From Lysinibacillus sp. FSL W8-0992 (GTDB lineage: Bacteria; Bacillota; Bacilli; Bacillales_A; Planococcaceae), in NCBI RefSeq assembly GCF_038008685.1, contig NZ_JBBOZQ010000001.1, positions 4,526,001 through 4,590,000 of the forward strand: DNA of 64,000 nucleotides. The letters are read 5' to 3'. The notes beneath the pieces were generated by a model, which worked only from the letters and a program-made list of their open reading frames with translations, did no database searches and was not told the DNA's origin. This document shows positions 47,354-55,766 of this stretch, piece by piece (the stretch's first letter is position 1; every line of letters starts with the position of its first letter). The position numbers and the translations under genes are program-made.

Positions 47354-48802
47354 CTATTGCTCAATATTGTGCAACAGGAAGCTTGTTGCCATTTGGAATT
47401 GCAAGTCATTTTGACGATCTTCTTTATAAGCCTTTAACGTTCCATTTAAACTATTGAAGAATGTAGAATCTACATATACATCATTATCTGCTGGCGGTAA
47501 TTCCTTCTGCTTACGATAAAGTTTTACTGCCTCTTGAGTTGTCTCATCTAAATACCCATCTAATCGGTCAATTTGATAACCAAGCTTTTGCAATGCTTTT
47601 TGTGTATACGCGATTTCCTCGCTCATATTGCCTATTTTGAATTGCCCTGTTAATGGATGCAATTGGAACGCAAATAACTCGTTTTGTTCAATAACTAAAC
47701 TAGCTTCAATGCCCTTCCCATGAATCCATTCACGTTTTGGCGTAAGCCATTTATTTGTCGATAGCTTTAGTTCTCCCCCATTTGCAAGAGACCATGATTC
47801 CTGCACTGTGCCCTTACCAAAACTTTTAACGCCGACAAGGGAAGCACGATTCCAGCCTTTTAATGCTCCACTGAGTACTTCACTAGCTGATGCACTACCA
47901 CCATTTTGAATAATGACAATCGGAATTTTATTCATCGTAGCTAAATATTTTTCATCAAAGCCTTTCGATTCAGTTTTTAATGGTTCCATAGCCCCCTCTG
48001 CATTTTGCATATAGGCAAATACTTTACCATTTTCTAAAATTGTACTTAGTAGCGCTGCGACGCTATGTAAATAGCCTCCAGGATTATCACGAACGTCAAC
48101 AACGAGCCCTTCTACATCTTTGCGTAGTAGCTTACTTGTTTCTGCAACCCACTCATTTGCTGTCTTCTCACCAAATAACGAGATTTCTATATATCCTATC
48201 GAAGTATCCTCAACCTTCACTACCTCACTCGTTACGGTTTTATTGGAGATTGCAGCACGTTCCATCGTCATTTTAATATGCTTATCCTCACTTGGACGAT
48301 AAACAACAATTGTAATTTTTGTCCCTTTGTCACCTTGAATTAAATGCATTAGTTCACTCATTGTTTTCCCATCTACTTTTACGCCATCAACTTGTACAAT
48401 TTCATCGAGAGAGCGCATTCCAGCCTTTTCTGCTGGTGACGAACGAACAGGCGATACAACAATAAACTTTCCATTATTTTCTGTCAGTTCAATACCGATG
48501 CCAACTCTTTCTTCTGCTAGCATTTGTCGATGTTGCTCAGCCTCTTCCTTCGTGTAATAGGTACTATACGGGTCCTTAATTGCATCTGCCATACCACGTA
48601 AAGCACCTTCTACTAATTCTTCTTTTTTAGTGCTATATACAGATTTCTTTTCGATTAGTTGCAAAGCTTCGTTAATCGAATCAACTTCTGCGACTTGCAC
48701 TTTTTTCTCTCCTCCATCAAAATCAAACAAGTCAAAGTAAAATCCACTACCTATCAATAAACTGCTGACAAGTACCCCGACTCCTGCCGTAATTTTGCGC
48801 AA
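47354..48802 (-). CDS. ctpB: S41 family C-terminal processing peptidase (CtpB-like)
   Basis: 482 residues from TTG at 48802 with AGGAGGGAAGG just upstream. One N-terminal transmembrane helix, PDZ domain (about 80-165: SSPAEKAGMRSLDEIVQVDG), S41 core with catalytic Ser in GGSASASEVLSGALK and Lys in KSFGKGTVQ, then a C-terminal peptidoglycan-binding domain (YTQKALQKLGYQIDRLDGYLDE). In B. subtilis CtpB cleaves SpoIVFA to trigger sigma-K. Generic CtpA-type function is possible. Confidence 0.9.
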   Translation of the reverse strand: MRKITAGVGVLVSSLLIGSGFYFDLFDFDGGEKKVQVAEVDSINEALQLIEKKSVYSTKKEELVEGALRGMADAIKDPYSTYYTKEEAEQHRQMLAEERVGIGIELTENNGKFIVVSPVRSSPAEKAGMRSLDEIVQVDGVKVDGKTMSELMHLIQGDKGTKITIVVYRPSEDKHIKMTMERAAISNKTVTSEVVKVEDTSIGYIEISLFGEKTANEWVAETSKLLRKDVEGLVVDVRDNPGGYLHSVAALLSTILENGKVFAYMQNAEGAMEPLKTESKGFDEKYLATMNKIPIVIIQNGGSASASEVLSGALKGWNRASLVGVKSFGKGTVQESWSLANGGELKLSTNKWLTPKREWIHGKGIEASLVIEQNELFAFQLHPLTGQFKIGNMSEEIAYTQKALQKLGYQIDRLDGYLDETTQEAVKLYRKQKELPPADNDVYVDSTFFNSLNGTLKAYKEDRQNDLQFQMATSFLLHNIEQ

Positions 48803-48896
48803 ACCTTCCCTCCTCTGTCTCTTTACTGTATGAATTTTTATTTTCAAACATACAAAATAATGTTTTGGAATTCTAAATAAGCTCACGGGCTATACA

Positions 48897-49365
48897 AAAT
48901 TGTTTGGGTGCCTGGCACTTTTCAAAGAATCTAGCCACCTATAGCGTAAAAATCCACTTCGCTTTCCGCGGGCACGACGTAAGCCGCAACCGTCGCTATC
49001 GCGCCGCCTGTTGCGTCTTACGTTTTGTGCGTTCCCGTAGGAGTCTACGTGGATTTTTACTTGGATATATAAAATAATCTTAGCAGCGCTTTAAGTATTC
49101 AGAATTGTTTGGGTTCCTGGCACTAATACCCACTGTGCGTTCCCGTAAGAGTCTTTGTGGATTTTTACTTGGATATATAAAATAATCTACTAGTAGCGCT
49201 TTAAGTATTCAGAATTGTTCGGGTGCCTGGCACTAATACCCGGCACTAAAACCCACTGCATTCCCGCAGGAGTCTACGTGTATTTTTTCTTGGATATATA
49301 AAATAATCTACTAGCAGTATTATAAAAATTCGGAATAGTTTGGGTGCCTGGCACTAAAAAACCGG
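48897..49365. repeat. Cluster of palindromic element plus three truncated tandem copies
   Basis: A complete palindromic element spans 48946-49060 (outer arms GTAAAAATCCAC and GTGGATTTTTAC). The following flank TTGGATATATAAAATAATCT starts at 49061, 49169 and 49290, each time leading to a GTGCCTGGCAC-type tail (…ATTGTTTGGGTGCCTGGCACT). Another tail copy lies at 48897-48920, before the palindrome. Together these fill the 600-base gap between ctpB and the ResA-like gene; no coding potential is seen. Confidence 0.85.
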
Positions 49366-49369
49366 CACT

Positions 49370-49407
49370 AAAAAAACCCACTGTGCATTTTACGGGCACA
49401 GTGGGTT
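49370..49407 (-). terminator. Terminator of the resA-like gene
   Basis: AACCCACTGTGC, 9-base loop, exact complement, then a T-run on the minus strand. Confidence 0.9.
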
Positions 49408-49418
49408 GTAGTTTAGTT

Positions 49419-50006
49419 TTAATCTAATGCTTCAACAGTGTTTTTTAACATTTCGATGTTCATTGGGCCTTCTATCGCTTGCTGAATAGCCCCAGTTGAA
49501 TCAATGAAATACGTTGTTGGAATTGTAATGACCTGATAATCTGAACCAGCAACATTTTCTGGATCAAGTAAAATCGGGAATGTAAGTTCAAAACCATCTC
49601 TAAATGTCATGACTGAATCAATTTTCGCATCAGCTGTTACGTCTCGCTCGGCTGACGTTAAATTGACTGCTAAAATTTCAACATTATCCTCTTTTGCATA
49701 TTGATCGTAATAATTTTGCATATGTGGCATTTCAGCTTTACACGGTGGACACCATGTTGCCCAAAAATTTAATACTACTTTTTTTCCGCGTAACTTACTT
49801 AACGTCACTTTTTCACCATCTAAATTAGTTAACGTTAAATCTGGCGGTGTATCTCCTTTTTTCAACCCAATTGTCCGTTCCTCTACTTCTTTACCAAGTG
49901 AGGCCGTTTCAATTTCGCGCTCTTTATCAATTTGCTGTTTAACATATGTACCAATCATCGCAGCTATTAACAACACAACCATAAGTAACCCAATATTTTT
50001 TTTCAT
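49419..50006 (-). CDS. ResA-like thiol-disulfide oxidoreductase (TlpA family)
   Basis: 195 residues from ATG at 50006 (GGGAGG upstream). One N-terminal membrane anchor (residues 5-23), then an extracytoplasmic thioredoxin fold with WATWCPPCKAEMPHM. The family reduces apocytochrome c thiols or other exported proteins. It overlaps the upstream membrane gene by 4 bases; no ccdA or ccs genes are nearby, so the electron donor and substrate are open. Confidence 0.88.
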   Translation of the reverse strand: MKKNIGLLMVVLLIAAMIGTYVKQQIDKEREIETASLGKEVEERTIGLKKGDTPPDLTLTNLDGEKVTLSKLRGKKVVLNFWATWCPPCKAEMPHMQNYYDQYAKEDNVEILAVNLTSAERDVTADAKIDSVMTFRDGFELTFPILLDPENVAGSDYQVITIPTTYFIDSTGAIQQAIEGPMNIEMLKNTVEALD

Positions 50007-50623
50007 TCTTTTCCTCCCATTCGTTGAATTCCTATACCTAACATAAGTAATAGGAAGCTTACTCCAACAGCCGGTTGCCAAAAGCCATTAGGCTGAAAAA
50101 CAGCAACGATTACATACACAGCTGTATACACTAATAACGCTAGAGTTGTTTCTGTTACTTTCCATAATATGATAATCGTTAGTATGCTTAGCACTACCAA
50201 AGTGATGAGTTCACTTTGGAGCGAATTGTCATTCAATAATACCACGAACCATTGATAAATGGATTGCGTTAAAATGATTGCCCAGCCACTTGCAGTTACG
50301 CCTTCAGAATCGAATTGTAGTTGTTGTCGCTTCCACCACAATTGAAATATTAAGGCAACTATTCCTAATAAGACACCGACAGTTCCGCCATTAAAGTAAA
50401 GAAGCGTTAATGGTTGTGAAAGGACAGATTGAAAGTCCGTAATAACGACGCTAAATTTCCAAACAAGTATAAAAGTAAAGATTGTATCGCCGTATACCCC
50501 TGACCATATTTTCGGGAATTGTATTCGTAAGACAAGCCATACAATGATAAATGCTGCTAATAATGCGACCGCCGTTGCTGGTAAAGTTAATGCACGAATT
50601 GAAAACCACTCAGTATTAATCAC
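50003..50623 (-). CDS. Polytopic membrane protein, distantly Lgt-like, partner of the ResA-like protein
   Basis: 206 residues with about six or seven transmembrane helices. The stretch ITDFQSVLSQPLTLLYFNGG followed by TVGVLLGIVAL recalls the region of prolipoprotein diacylglyceryl transferase that carries the GG-loop, but I see no Lgt catalytic Arg/His motifs. Translationally coupled to the ResA-like gene (4-base overlap). Function unknown; a role in delivering reductant or in membrane protein maturation is conjecture. Confidence 0.55.
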   Translation of the reverse strand: MINTEWFSIRALTLPATAVALLAAFIIVWLVLRIQFPKIWSGVYGDTIFTFILVWKFSVVITDFQSVLSQPLTLLYFNGGTVGVLLGIVALIFQLWWKRQQLQFDSEGVTASGWAIILTQSIYQWFVVLLNDNSLQSELITLVVLSILTIIILWKVTETTLALLVYTAVYVIVAVFQPNGFWQPAVGVSFLLLMLGIGIQRMGGKE

Positions 50624-50849
50624 CTTAACAAATCCTCCACCGATATAGATAATTTTAGCATAGCATACATACTTTTATGAAAACTTCCATTTCACACTGT
50701 GTTCAAAAATTATTCTCAAGTTTTCATAGAATAGTCATTTTTGGAGCATTTCACTTGAAAATACCCTACATCGTATATAGTAATAAAAATTTCTTTCGAA
50801 TGCACGTTATAACAGGAAAAATCTCCTTTTTATTTTGTCACTTACACGC

Positions 50850-50883
50850 AAAAAAGAGCCGTCTCACAATGAGACGACTCTCT
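50850..50883 (-). terminator. Terminator of the M23 peptidase gene
   Basis: AGAGTCGTCTCA paired with TGAGACGGCTCT and a run of T on the minus strand. Confidence 0.9.
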
Positions 50884-50894
50884 TCATAAAATAT

Positions 50895-52193
50895 TTACAA
50901 TGGAATATATTTTAGTGGATTCACACTACCAACTGCTTGTCCTTGCCAAGAGCCGATGTGCACTTCAAAGTGTAAGTGTGGTCCTGTTGAGCGACCTGTA
51001 CTACCCATTGCTGCGATTTGCTGTCCTTGGCTTACTTCGTCACCAACACTAACATTAAATGCACTTAAATGTGCATAAACTGTTGTATATATTTTTCCAT
51101 CAATAGAGTGTGTTAAAATAACCACATTTCCGTAAGAGCTAAGTGGTGCGGCGTAAGATACGACACCGTCAGCCGCTGCCCAAATTGGCGTACCTGTTTT
51201 ATTGGCAAGGTCAACTCCATAATGGAATTCAGGACCAGCACCAAGATTACGCCAGCCATATGGTGATGTTAAACGACCATTTGTTGGTTTAATCCATGTT
51301 CCATCCGAAGCTGGAGCATTCACTGTAGAGCCGCCAGAGCCTGAGTTCCCTGCTGCAGCTGCAGCAGCGGCTGCTGCTTTACGTTTTGCCTCTTGTTGAC
51401 GAGCTACTTCCGCTAATCGGTTTTGCTCTGAAATAATTTGCTGCTGTAATTCAGCACTAATTTCAAGCGCCTCTGAATATTCTTTTTCAAGTAATACTTT
51501 TTCTGACTTTAGTTTTGCTTGTTCTTTTTCTAACTGTTCAACTAAAGTGTTTTTCTCTTTTTTCTGTCCATCTAATGATGCTTTTAGACGCTCTAGCTTT
51601 GCTTTCTGCTCTTCAAGCTTTTGACGTTTACTTTCTAGTACTTGCTTTTGCTCTTCTAATGTTTGCTTGTCCTGTTTTTGATCGCGAATAATTTGACGAT
51701 CCGCTTCAAGTAATGCATTTACAGCGGAGAAGCGGTCGATGAAATCTACGAAGCTATTAGAACCTAGTAGCACATCTAAATAGCTAACTGAGCCCCCAGC
51801 TTGAATTGCACGTGCACGATCTTGTAATAATAAATCACGCTCTTCAATTTTGCGAAGAAGCTCTTCAATTGTACCTTCTAATTCTTTTATCTCTGCATTT
51901 GTAGATTGAATTTCTGCCAATACATTTTTAATACTACTATTTGTAGTTTCGATTTCAGCGTTTAACGCTTGAATTTGATCTAGTAATTTTTGTTGCTTTT
52001 CTTCATTTGCACTAATTGCATTTTCTTTATTGCTAATAGAAGAATTTAATTGATTTTTCTTTGTTTCTACTTGTTTTTTCTCTTCTTTTAAATCCGTTAA
52101 ACTAGTTGCATACGCTGTTGGAGTTTGGATAATAAGAAGTAGTGCCGTTGTTGCTGCAAATGCTTTAATTGTGTTTTTTGCCTTACTTTTCAT
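50895..52193 (-). CDS. Coiled-coil M23 peptidoglycan endopeptidase, EnvC-like
   Basis: 432 residues: signal peptide (1-29), long coiled coil (about 30-255) rich in Glu/Lys/Gln, an Ala/Gly/Ser linker (270-290), and a C-terminal LytM/M23 domain with metal ligands in HYGVDLA and HLHFEVH. The plan is that of EnvC and related FtsEX partners. It lies directly downstream of ftsEX on the same strand, so it is probably the hydrolase or activator controlled by FtsEX. All M23 ligands appear present, so it may be an active endopeptidase, unlike E. coli EnvC. Confidence 0.88.
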   Translation of the reverse strand: MKSKAKNTIKAFAATTALLLIIQTPTAYATSLTDLKEEKKQVETKKNQLNSSISNKENAISANEEKQQKLLDQIQALNAEIETTNSSIKNVLAEIQSTNAEIKELEGTIEELLRKIEERDLLLQDRARAIQAGGSVSYLDVLLGSNSFVDFIDRFSAVNALLEADRQIIRDQKQDKQTLEEQKQVLESKRQKLEEQKAKLERLKASLDGQKKEKNTLVEQLEKEQAKLKSEKVLLEKEYSEALEISAELQQQIISEQNRLAEVARQQEAKRKAAAAAAAAAGNSGSGGSTVNAPASDGTWIKPTNGRLTSPYGWRNLGAGPEFHYGVDLANKTGTPIWAAADGVVSYAAPLSSYGNVVILTHSIDGKIYTTVYAHLSAFNVSVGDEVSQGQQIAAMGSTGRSTGPHLHFEVHIGSWQGQAVGSVNPLKYIPL

Positions 52194-52284
52194 TTATTGA
52201 ACTCCCTTCGTCTATTTAATTCCATTTTTCTGACTATGTACGCCGTCATAAACGGCTTTTTATTGCGCTACATCTCTGACTAAA

Positions 52285-52470
52285 TATATAAATTACGCCT
52301 CGGCATTATTGCGTCAAGTTTTTTTCGAGCCTGATCAATAGGCTCCTTATAATATCTGTGACATTCACCGTGGACTTTAACTTGAGTCAGACGGGGGTGA
52401 AATCCACAAAGAATCCCGTGTATCCCCCGCTTTTATAAATAAGAACTTTTGCTGAAACAAGTTAAACTTT
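52285..52470. repeat. Interspersed repeat, family 1, copy b
   Basis: Starts near AATTACGCCTCGG and ends AAACAAGTTAAACTT. It shares ordered blocks with 10795-10975, and carries an inverted pair CTTTAACTTGAGTCAG and CTGAAACAAGTTAAA. Its right end overlaps the last codons and stop of ftsX (52462-52464). Confidence 0.65.
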
Positions 52471-53346
52471 TAAAAATTTACGTACAGACATGAAGCTTCC
52501 CCAAATACCAATAAGCACACCAATAAGCAATAGTAGACCACTTACTTGATAAACAAGTGGTGAGAAGCTAAGAAGCTGAACAAGCTCACCTTGTAAACGA
52601 GGTGCAATAATTCTATATACATTGTGATAAAGTGTTGCGATAACCGCAATCGGGACGATAGAACCTAATATCCCCAGCCACATACCTTCTAAAAGAAATG
52701 GAATACGCACAAACGAATTTGTTGCACCTACTAGTTTCATAATTTCGATTTCATCGCGTCGTGCGATTATCGTAATACGAATCGTATTAGAAATTAAGAA
52801 AATAGCTGTGAATAATAACCCTAAAATCAGCACAAGACCTACATTACGACTAATATTTAAGAAGTTGAAAAGTTTTTCTACCTTACCTTCACCGTACTTC
52901 ACATCGTATGTATATTCATACTTATTAATTGTCTTTGCAACCGTGGCAGTTTGCTGTGGATCTGTTGCCTTCACATAAATAACATTTCGTAACGGGTTAC
53001 TTTGCTCAAAAAGCTTAAAGTCATCCCCAAAATCTTTCACTAACTTTGTCAATTCGTCTTCCTTTGTGGAATAAGTAAATTCCGCAACATCAGGCAATTT
53101 TTCTATTTTTGCTAGCAATGCTTTTTCAGCAGCTTCATCTGCTGTTTCATCGATTAACACTTTTATTTCAACATCGTTCTCTAAATCTGATGCTACTTTA
53201 TTTAAGTTCATCATAATTAGCGAGAATACACCTACTAATATCAAAGTCACTGTAACCGCGCTGACAGAAGCAATTGTCATCCAACTATTACGACCAAGTG
53301 ATTTTATACTCTCTCGAAAGTGTCGTTTTACCGTATTAAATTTCAT
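52462..53346 (-). CDS. ftsX: Cell division ABC transporter permease FtsX
   Basis: 294 residues from ATG at 53346, GGAGGTGA 8 bases upstream; overlaps ftsE by 11 bases. Four transmembrane helices with an extracytoplasmic domain between the first and second (about 50-170) that in other species binds the murein hydrolase. With FtsE it gates wall hydrolysis. The M23 gene follows. Confidence 0.95.
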   Translation of the reverse strand: MKFNTVKRHFRESIKSLGRNSWMTIASVSAVTVTLILVGVFSLIMMNLNKVASDLENDVEIKVLIDETADEAAEKALLAKIEKLPDVAEFTYSTKEDELTKLVKDFGDDFKLFEQSNPLRNVIYVKATDPQQTATVAKTINKYEYTYDVKYGEGKVEKLFNFLNISRNVGLVLILGLLFTAIFLISNTIRITIIARRDEIEIMKLVGATNSFVRIPFLLEGMWLGILGSIVPIAVIATLYHNVYRIIAPRLQGELVQLLSFSPLVYQVSGLLLLIGVLIGIWGSFMSVRKFLKV

Positions 53347-54022
53347 AGCCGTAGTCACCTCCGTGCTCATCACGGACAATCATACCGCCTTCAATCGCTA
53401 TAACTCGACGACGAATGGTATTCACAATTTCGCGGTTGTGGGTTGCCATTACAATTGTCGTTCCCCGTGCATTAATTTCTTCAAACAAATTCATAATCTC
53501 CCAAGATGTCTCAGGGTCTAGATTCCCTGTTGGTTCATCTGCAATTACTACTTTTGGTACGTTCACAATAGAACGAGCAATAGAAACACGTTGCTGTTCT
53601 CCACCAGAAAGTTCGTTCGGGAACATTCTTGCCTTATGCTTTAATCCAACAAGATCTAAAACTTCCATAACTCGACGTCGGATTTCAACTGGTTCCTCTT
53701 CAATTACCTCTAACGCAAATGCTACGTTTTCATAGACATTTAATCTTGGAAGTAATTTGAAATCTTGGAAAACTACACCGAGTTGACGGCGCAAGAAAGG
53801 TACTTTTTTATTTTTTAAATCACCTAAATTAATACCATTAACAGTAATTTCACCTGAAGTTGCTTTTTCCTCACGGTACATTAACTTGATAAATGTCGAT
53901 TTACCTGCACCACTTGGACCAACAACATAGACAAATTCACCTTGTTTTATATTAACCGAAATGCCATTTGTCGCAACTACACCATTCGGATACTTCTTTG
54001 TCACATTTTTCATTTCTATCAT
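53336..54022 (-). CDS. ftsE: Cell division ATP-binding protein FtsE
   Basis: 228 residues from ATG at 54022. Walker A GPSGAGKST, ABC signature LSGGEQQRVS, Walker B VVIADEPTGNLDP, H-loop ATHNREIV. ATPase partner of FtsX. The upstream in-frame ATG at 54085 is rejected because the family starts at MIEMKNVTKKYPNG. Confidence 0.95.
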   Translation of the reverse strand: MIEMKNVTKKYPNGVVATNGISVNIKQGEFVYVVGPSGAGKSTFIKLMYREEKATSGEITVNGINLGDLKNKKVPFLRRQLGVVFQDFKLLPRLNVYENVAFALEVIEEEPVEIRRRVMEVLDLVGLKHKARMFPNELSGGEQQRVSIARSIVNVPKVVIADEPTGNLDPETSWEIMNLFEEINARGTTIVMATHNREIVNTIRRRVIAIEGGMIVRDEHGGDYGYEI

Positions 54023-54192
54023 GTTTTTTAAACCACCTAAACCTCTTATATGTAAGATGTATTCTTTTTCTATTATATCACTCAATCTATGTTTTTTTAT
54101 TACAGTTTTATTTCATTCGTTGGCATTAAATTCTATTTATTTAATGTTTTTTGGAATATTTTTTTAAAAACCACCAAATGACAACAAATAAA

Positions 54193-54228
54193 AACAGGAA
54201 TCGATGGAAGGTTATAGTGATTCCTGTT
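54193..54228. repeat. Hairpin in the ftsE upstream region
   Basis: AACAGGAATC and GATTCCTGTT around a 16-base loop. May be an extra transcript end between yvlB and ftsE. Confidence 0.45.
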
Positions 54229-54251
54229 TCTTATTAGTAAATATTGAATAT

Positions 54252-54290
54252 AAAAAAGCATTCAAGCTATATAGCCTAGCCGAATGCTCT
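54252..54290 (-). terminator. Terminator of yvlB-like gene
   Basis: AGCATTC and GAATGCT with 18-base loop and T-run on the minus strand. Confidence 0.7.
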
Positions 54291-54296
54291 ATAATT

Positions 54297-55487
54297 TTAC
54301 ATTTGTTGCTCGTCAGTAGTTGTATAACGAATTAAAACTGCTCCTGTTTTCGACTCGCCTTCGATAAATAAGCGATTCGCATTTTCCACTTCTTTATCAA
54401 AACGAACTACTTTAGTTAAGAATTGATCCTGTGTTTCAATTTTCGACGTATCTTGAATACCTACATCCACTTTGCCGAAGTTTGTGACAATTTTTCCGCT
54501 TAAAGACATTGTTCGAGGTACATATATTTCTACAGCTCCAGCAACTGTATGTGCTTTAATTTTTGATGAATTACTAGAGCATGTTGTCACAACAACATGT
54601 CCATTTATAGATTTTGCTTCTACTTCATCTAAAGCCCCATCTAAATAAACACGACCATTCAATGTTTCTGCTTCTAGATCTTTACCACGTACATCAGTTA
54701 GTTCGATCGAGCCATTCGATGAATCCACTTCTGCCTTCGTAAATACTAGCTTAGAGCCCTTAATCGCACCATTAAGTGTTTTAAGTTTTAATTGATCTAG
54801 CTCGATATCTTGCAAGGCAACACTACCGTTCATTAAACGGACTGACAATTTATCTAACTTTTCCTTTGGCACAAGTAATTGTACATTCACCTGCACAAGC
54901 TTAAGCTGACTTAAAATTCTAAGTGAGCCTTCCTCGTTCTTCACAACAAATTGTTCCAAGAAATGATTACGTGTTTCTTCCTCGTTATCATTAAGTAGCG
55001 GTGCCTTTACTTTACAAATGACTTGGAAGTTATCACCTTCACACGTTTCTAATGAAAAATTGCCGTTCGGTAATTCAACAATGACATTTTCTACATTCTC
55101 TGCCGCTAGTTCTTCTGTATGTGTAAACTCAAATTTATCTCCAAATGGCGAAGAAACATCGAATTCTTTTACTTTTTTAACTGCCGTATTCATCATATCC
55201 ATAAAGATTGAACCGATTTGCGATAAATCTTTACGAAAATCATGCATTTCCTCTTGGAAATTTTTAGTGAAGTCTGCATCTTTTTTCTTTTGTTCTTCTT
55301 TAAACTCTGGATCTTTAAAGATAGATTCCTTCTCTGTTGAGGATTGCTGACCCATATTCGACACATCGTTACTACTTTGAGTGGACTTGCTAGGTTGCTC
55401 TAATGCTTCTAATAATGTAATCGCCTCTTGCGCTGAAATTGTACCTTTTTCCACAAGTTCTAAAATTCGTTGACGTTCATTTTGCAT
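54297..55487 (-). CDS. yvlB: YvlB-like DUF4097 beta-helix protein
   Basis: 396 residues from ATG at 55487, GGGAGG 10 bases upstream. N-terminal SHOCT-like helical piece (RQRILELVEKGTISAQEAITLLEALE), charged linker to about 130, then a DUF4097 repetitive beta domain (LNGSVALQDIELDQL, LKTLNGAIKGS, SSNGSIELTD, LNGRVYLDG, SINGHVVVTT). In B. subtilis YvlB sits in an envelope-stress yvlABCD operon; only this member is present here. Probably membrane-associated scaffold. Confidence 0.83.
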   Translation of the reverse strand: MQNERQRILELVEKGTISAQEAITLLEALEQPSKSTQSSNDVSNMGQQSSTEKESIFKDPEFKEEQKKKDADFTKNFQEEMHDFRKDLSQIGSIFMDMMNTAVKKVKEFDVSSPFGDKFEFTHTEELAAENVENVIVELPNGNFSLETCEGDNFQVICKVKAPLLNDNEEETRNHFLEQFVVKNEEGSLRILSQLKLVQVNVQLLVPKEKLDKLSVRLMNGSVALQDIELDQLKLKTLNGAIKGSKLVFTKAEVDSSNGSIELTDVRGKDLEAETLNGRVYLDGALDEVEAKSINGHVVVTTCSSNSSKIKAHTVAGAVEIYVPRTMSLSGKIVTNFGKVDVGIQDTSKIETQDQFLTKVVRFDKEVENANRLFIEGESKTGAVLIRYTTTDEQQM

Positions 55488-55634
55488 AATCATATAGCCT
55501 CCCACAGATTGTTATATCTATTTATACGTATCCCTATGTGAAAAGTTTCACTGAAAAAATGAAAAAGTATTTACTATCACAGATGATGAATTACTGCATT
55601 GTCGCTATTAGGTGCATTTTTGATATGAGAAAAT

Positions 55635-55743
55635 AAAAAATCTGCAAGATTTCCTGAGGGAGAAAAAGCCTTATGCATGATGCCACAAAAGCTAACGAGC
55701 ATGCGGGGTCTTAAGTCTTACCCTCGGAAAAAAGCAGATTTTT
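55635..55743. repeat. 110-base imperfect palindrome downstream of uvrA
   Basis: Outer arms AAAAATCTGC and GCAGATTTTT, with TTTCCTGAGGG and CCCTCGGAAA inside. Same general plan and length as the element at 45671. Likely uvrA terminator. Confidence 0.75.
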
Positions 55744-55766
55744 ACAATAAAATACTTTGTAATAAA

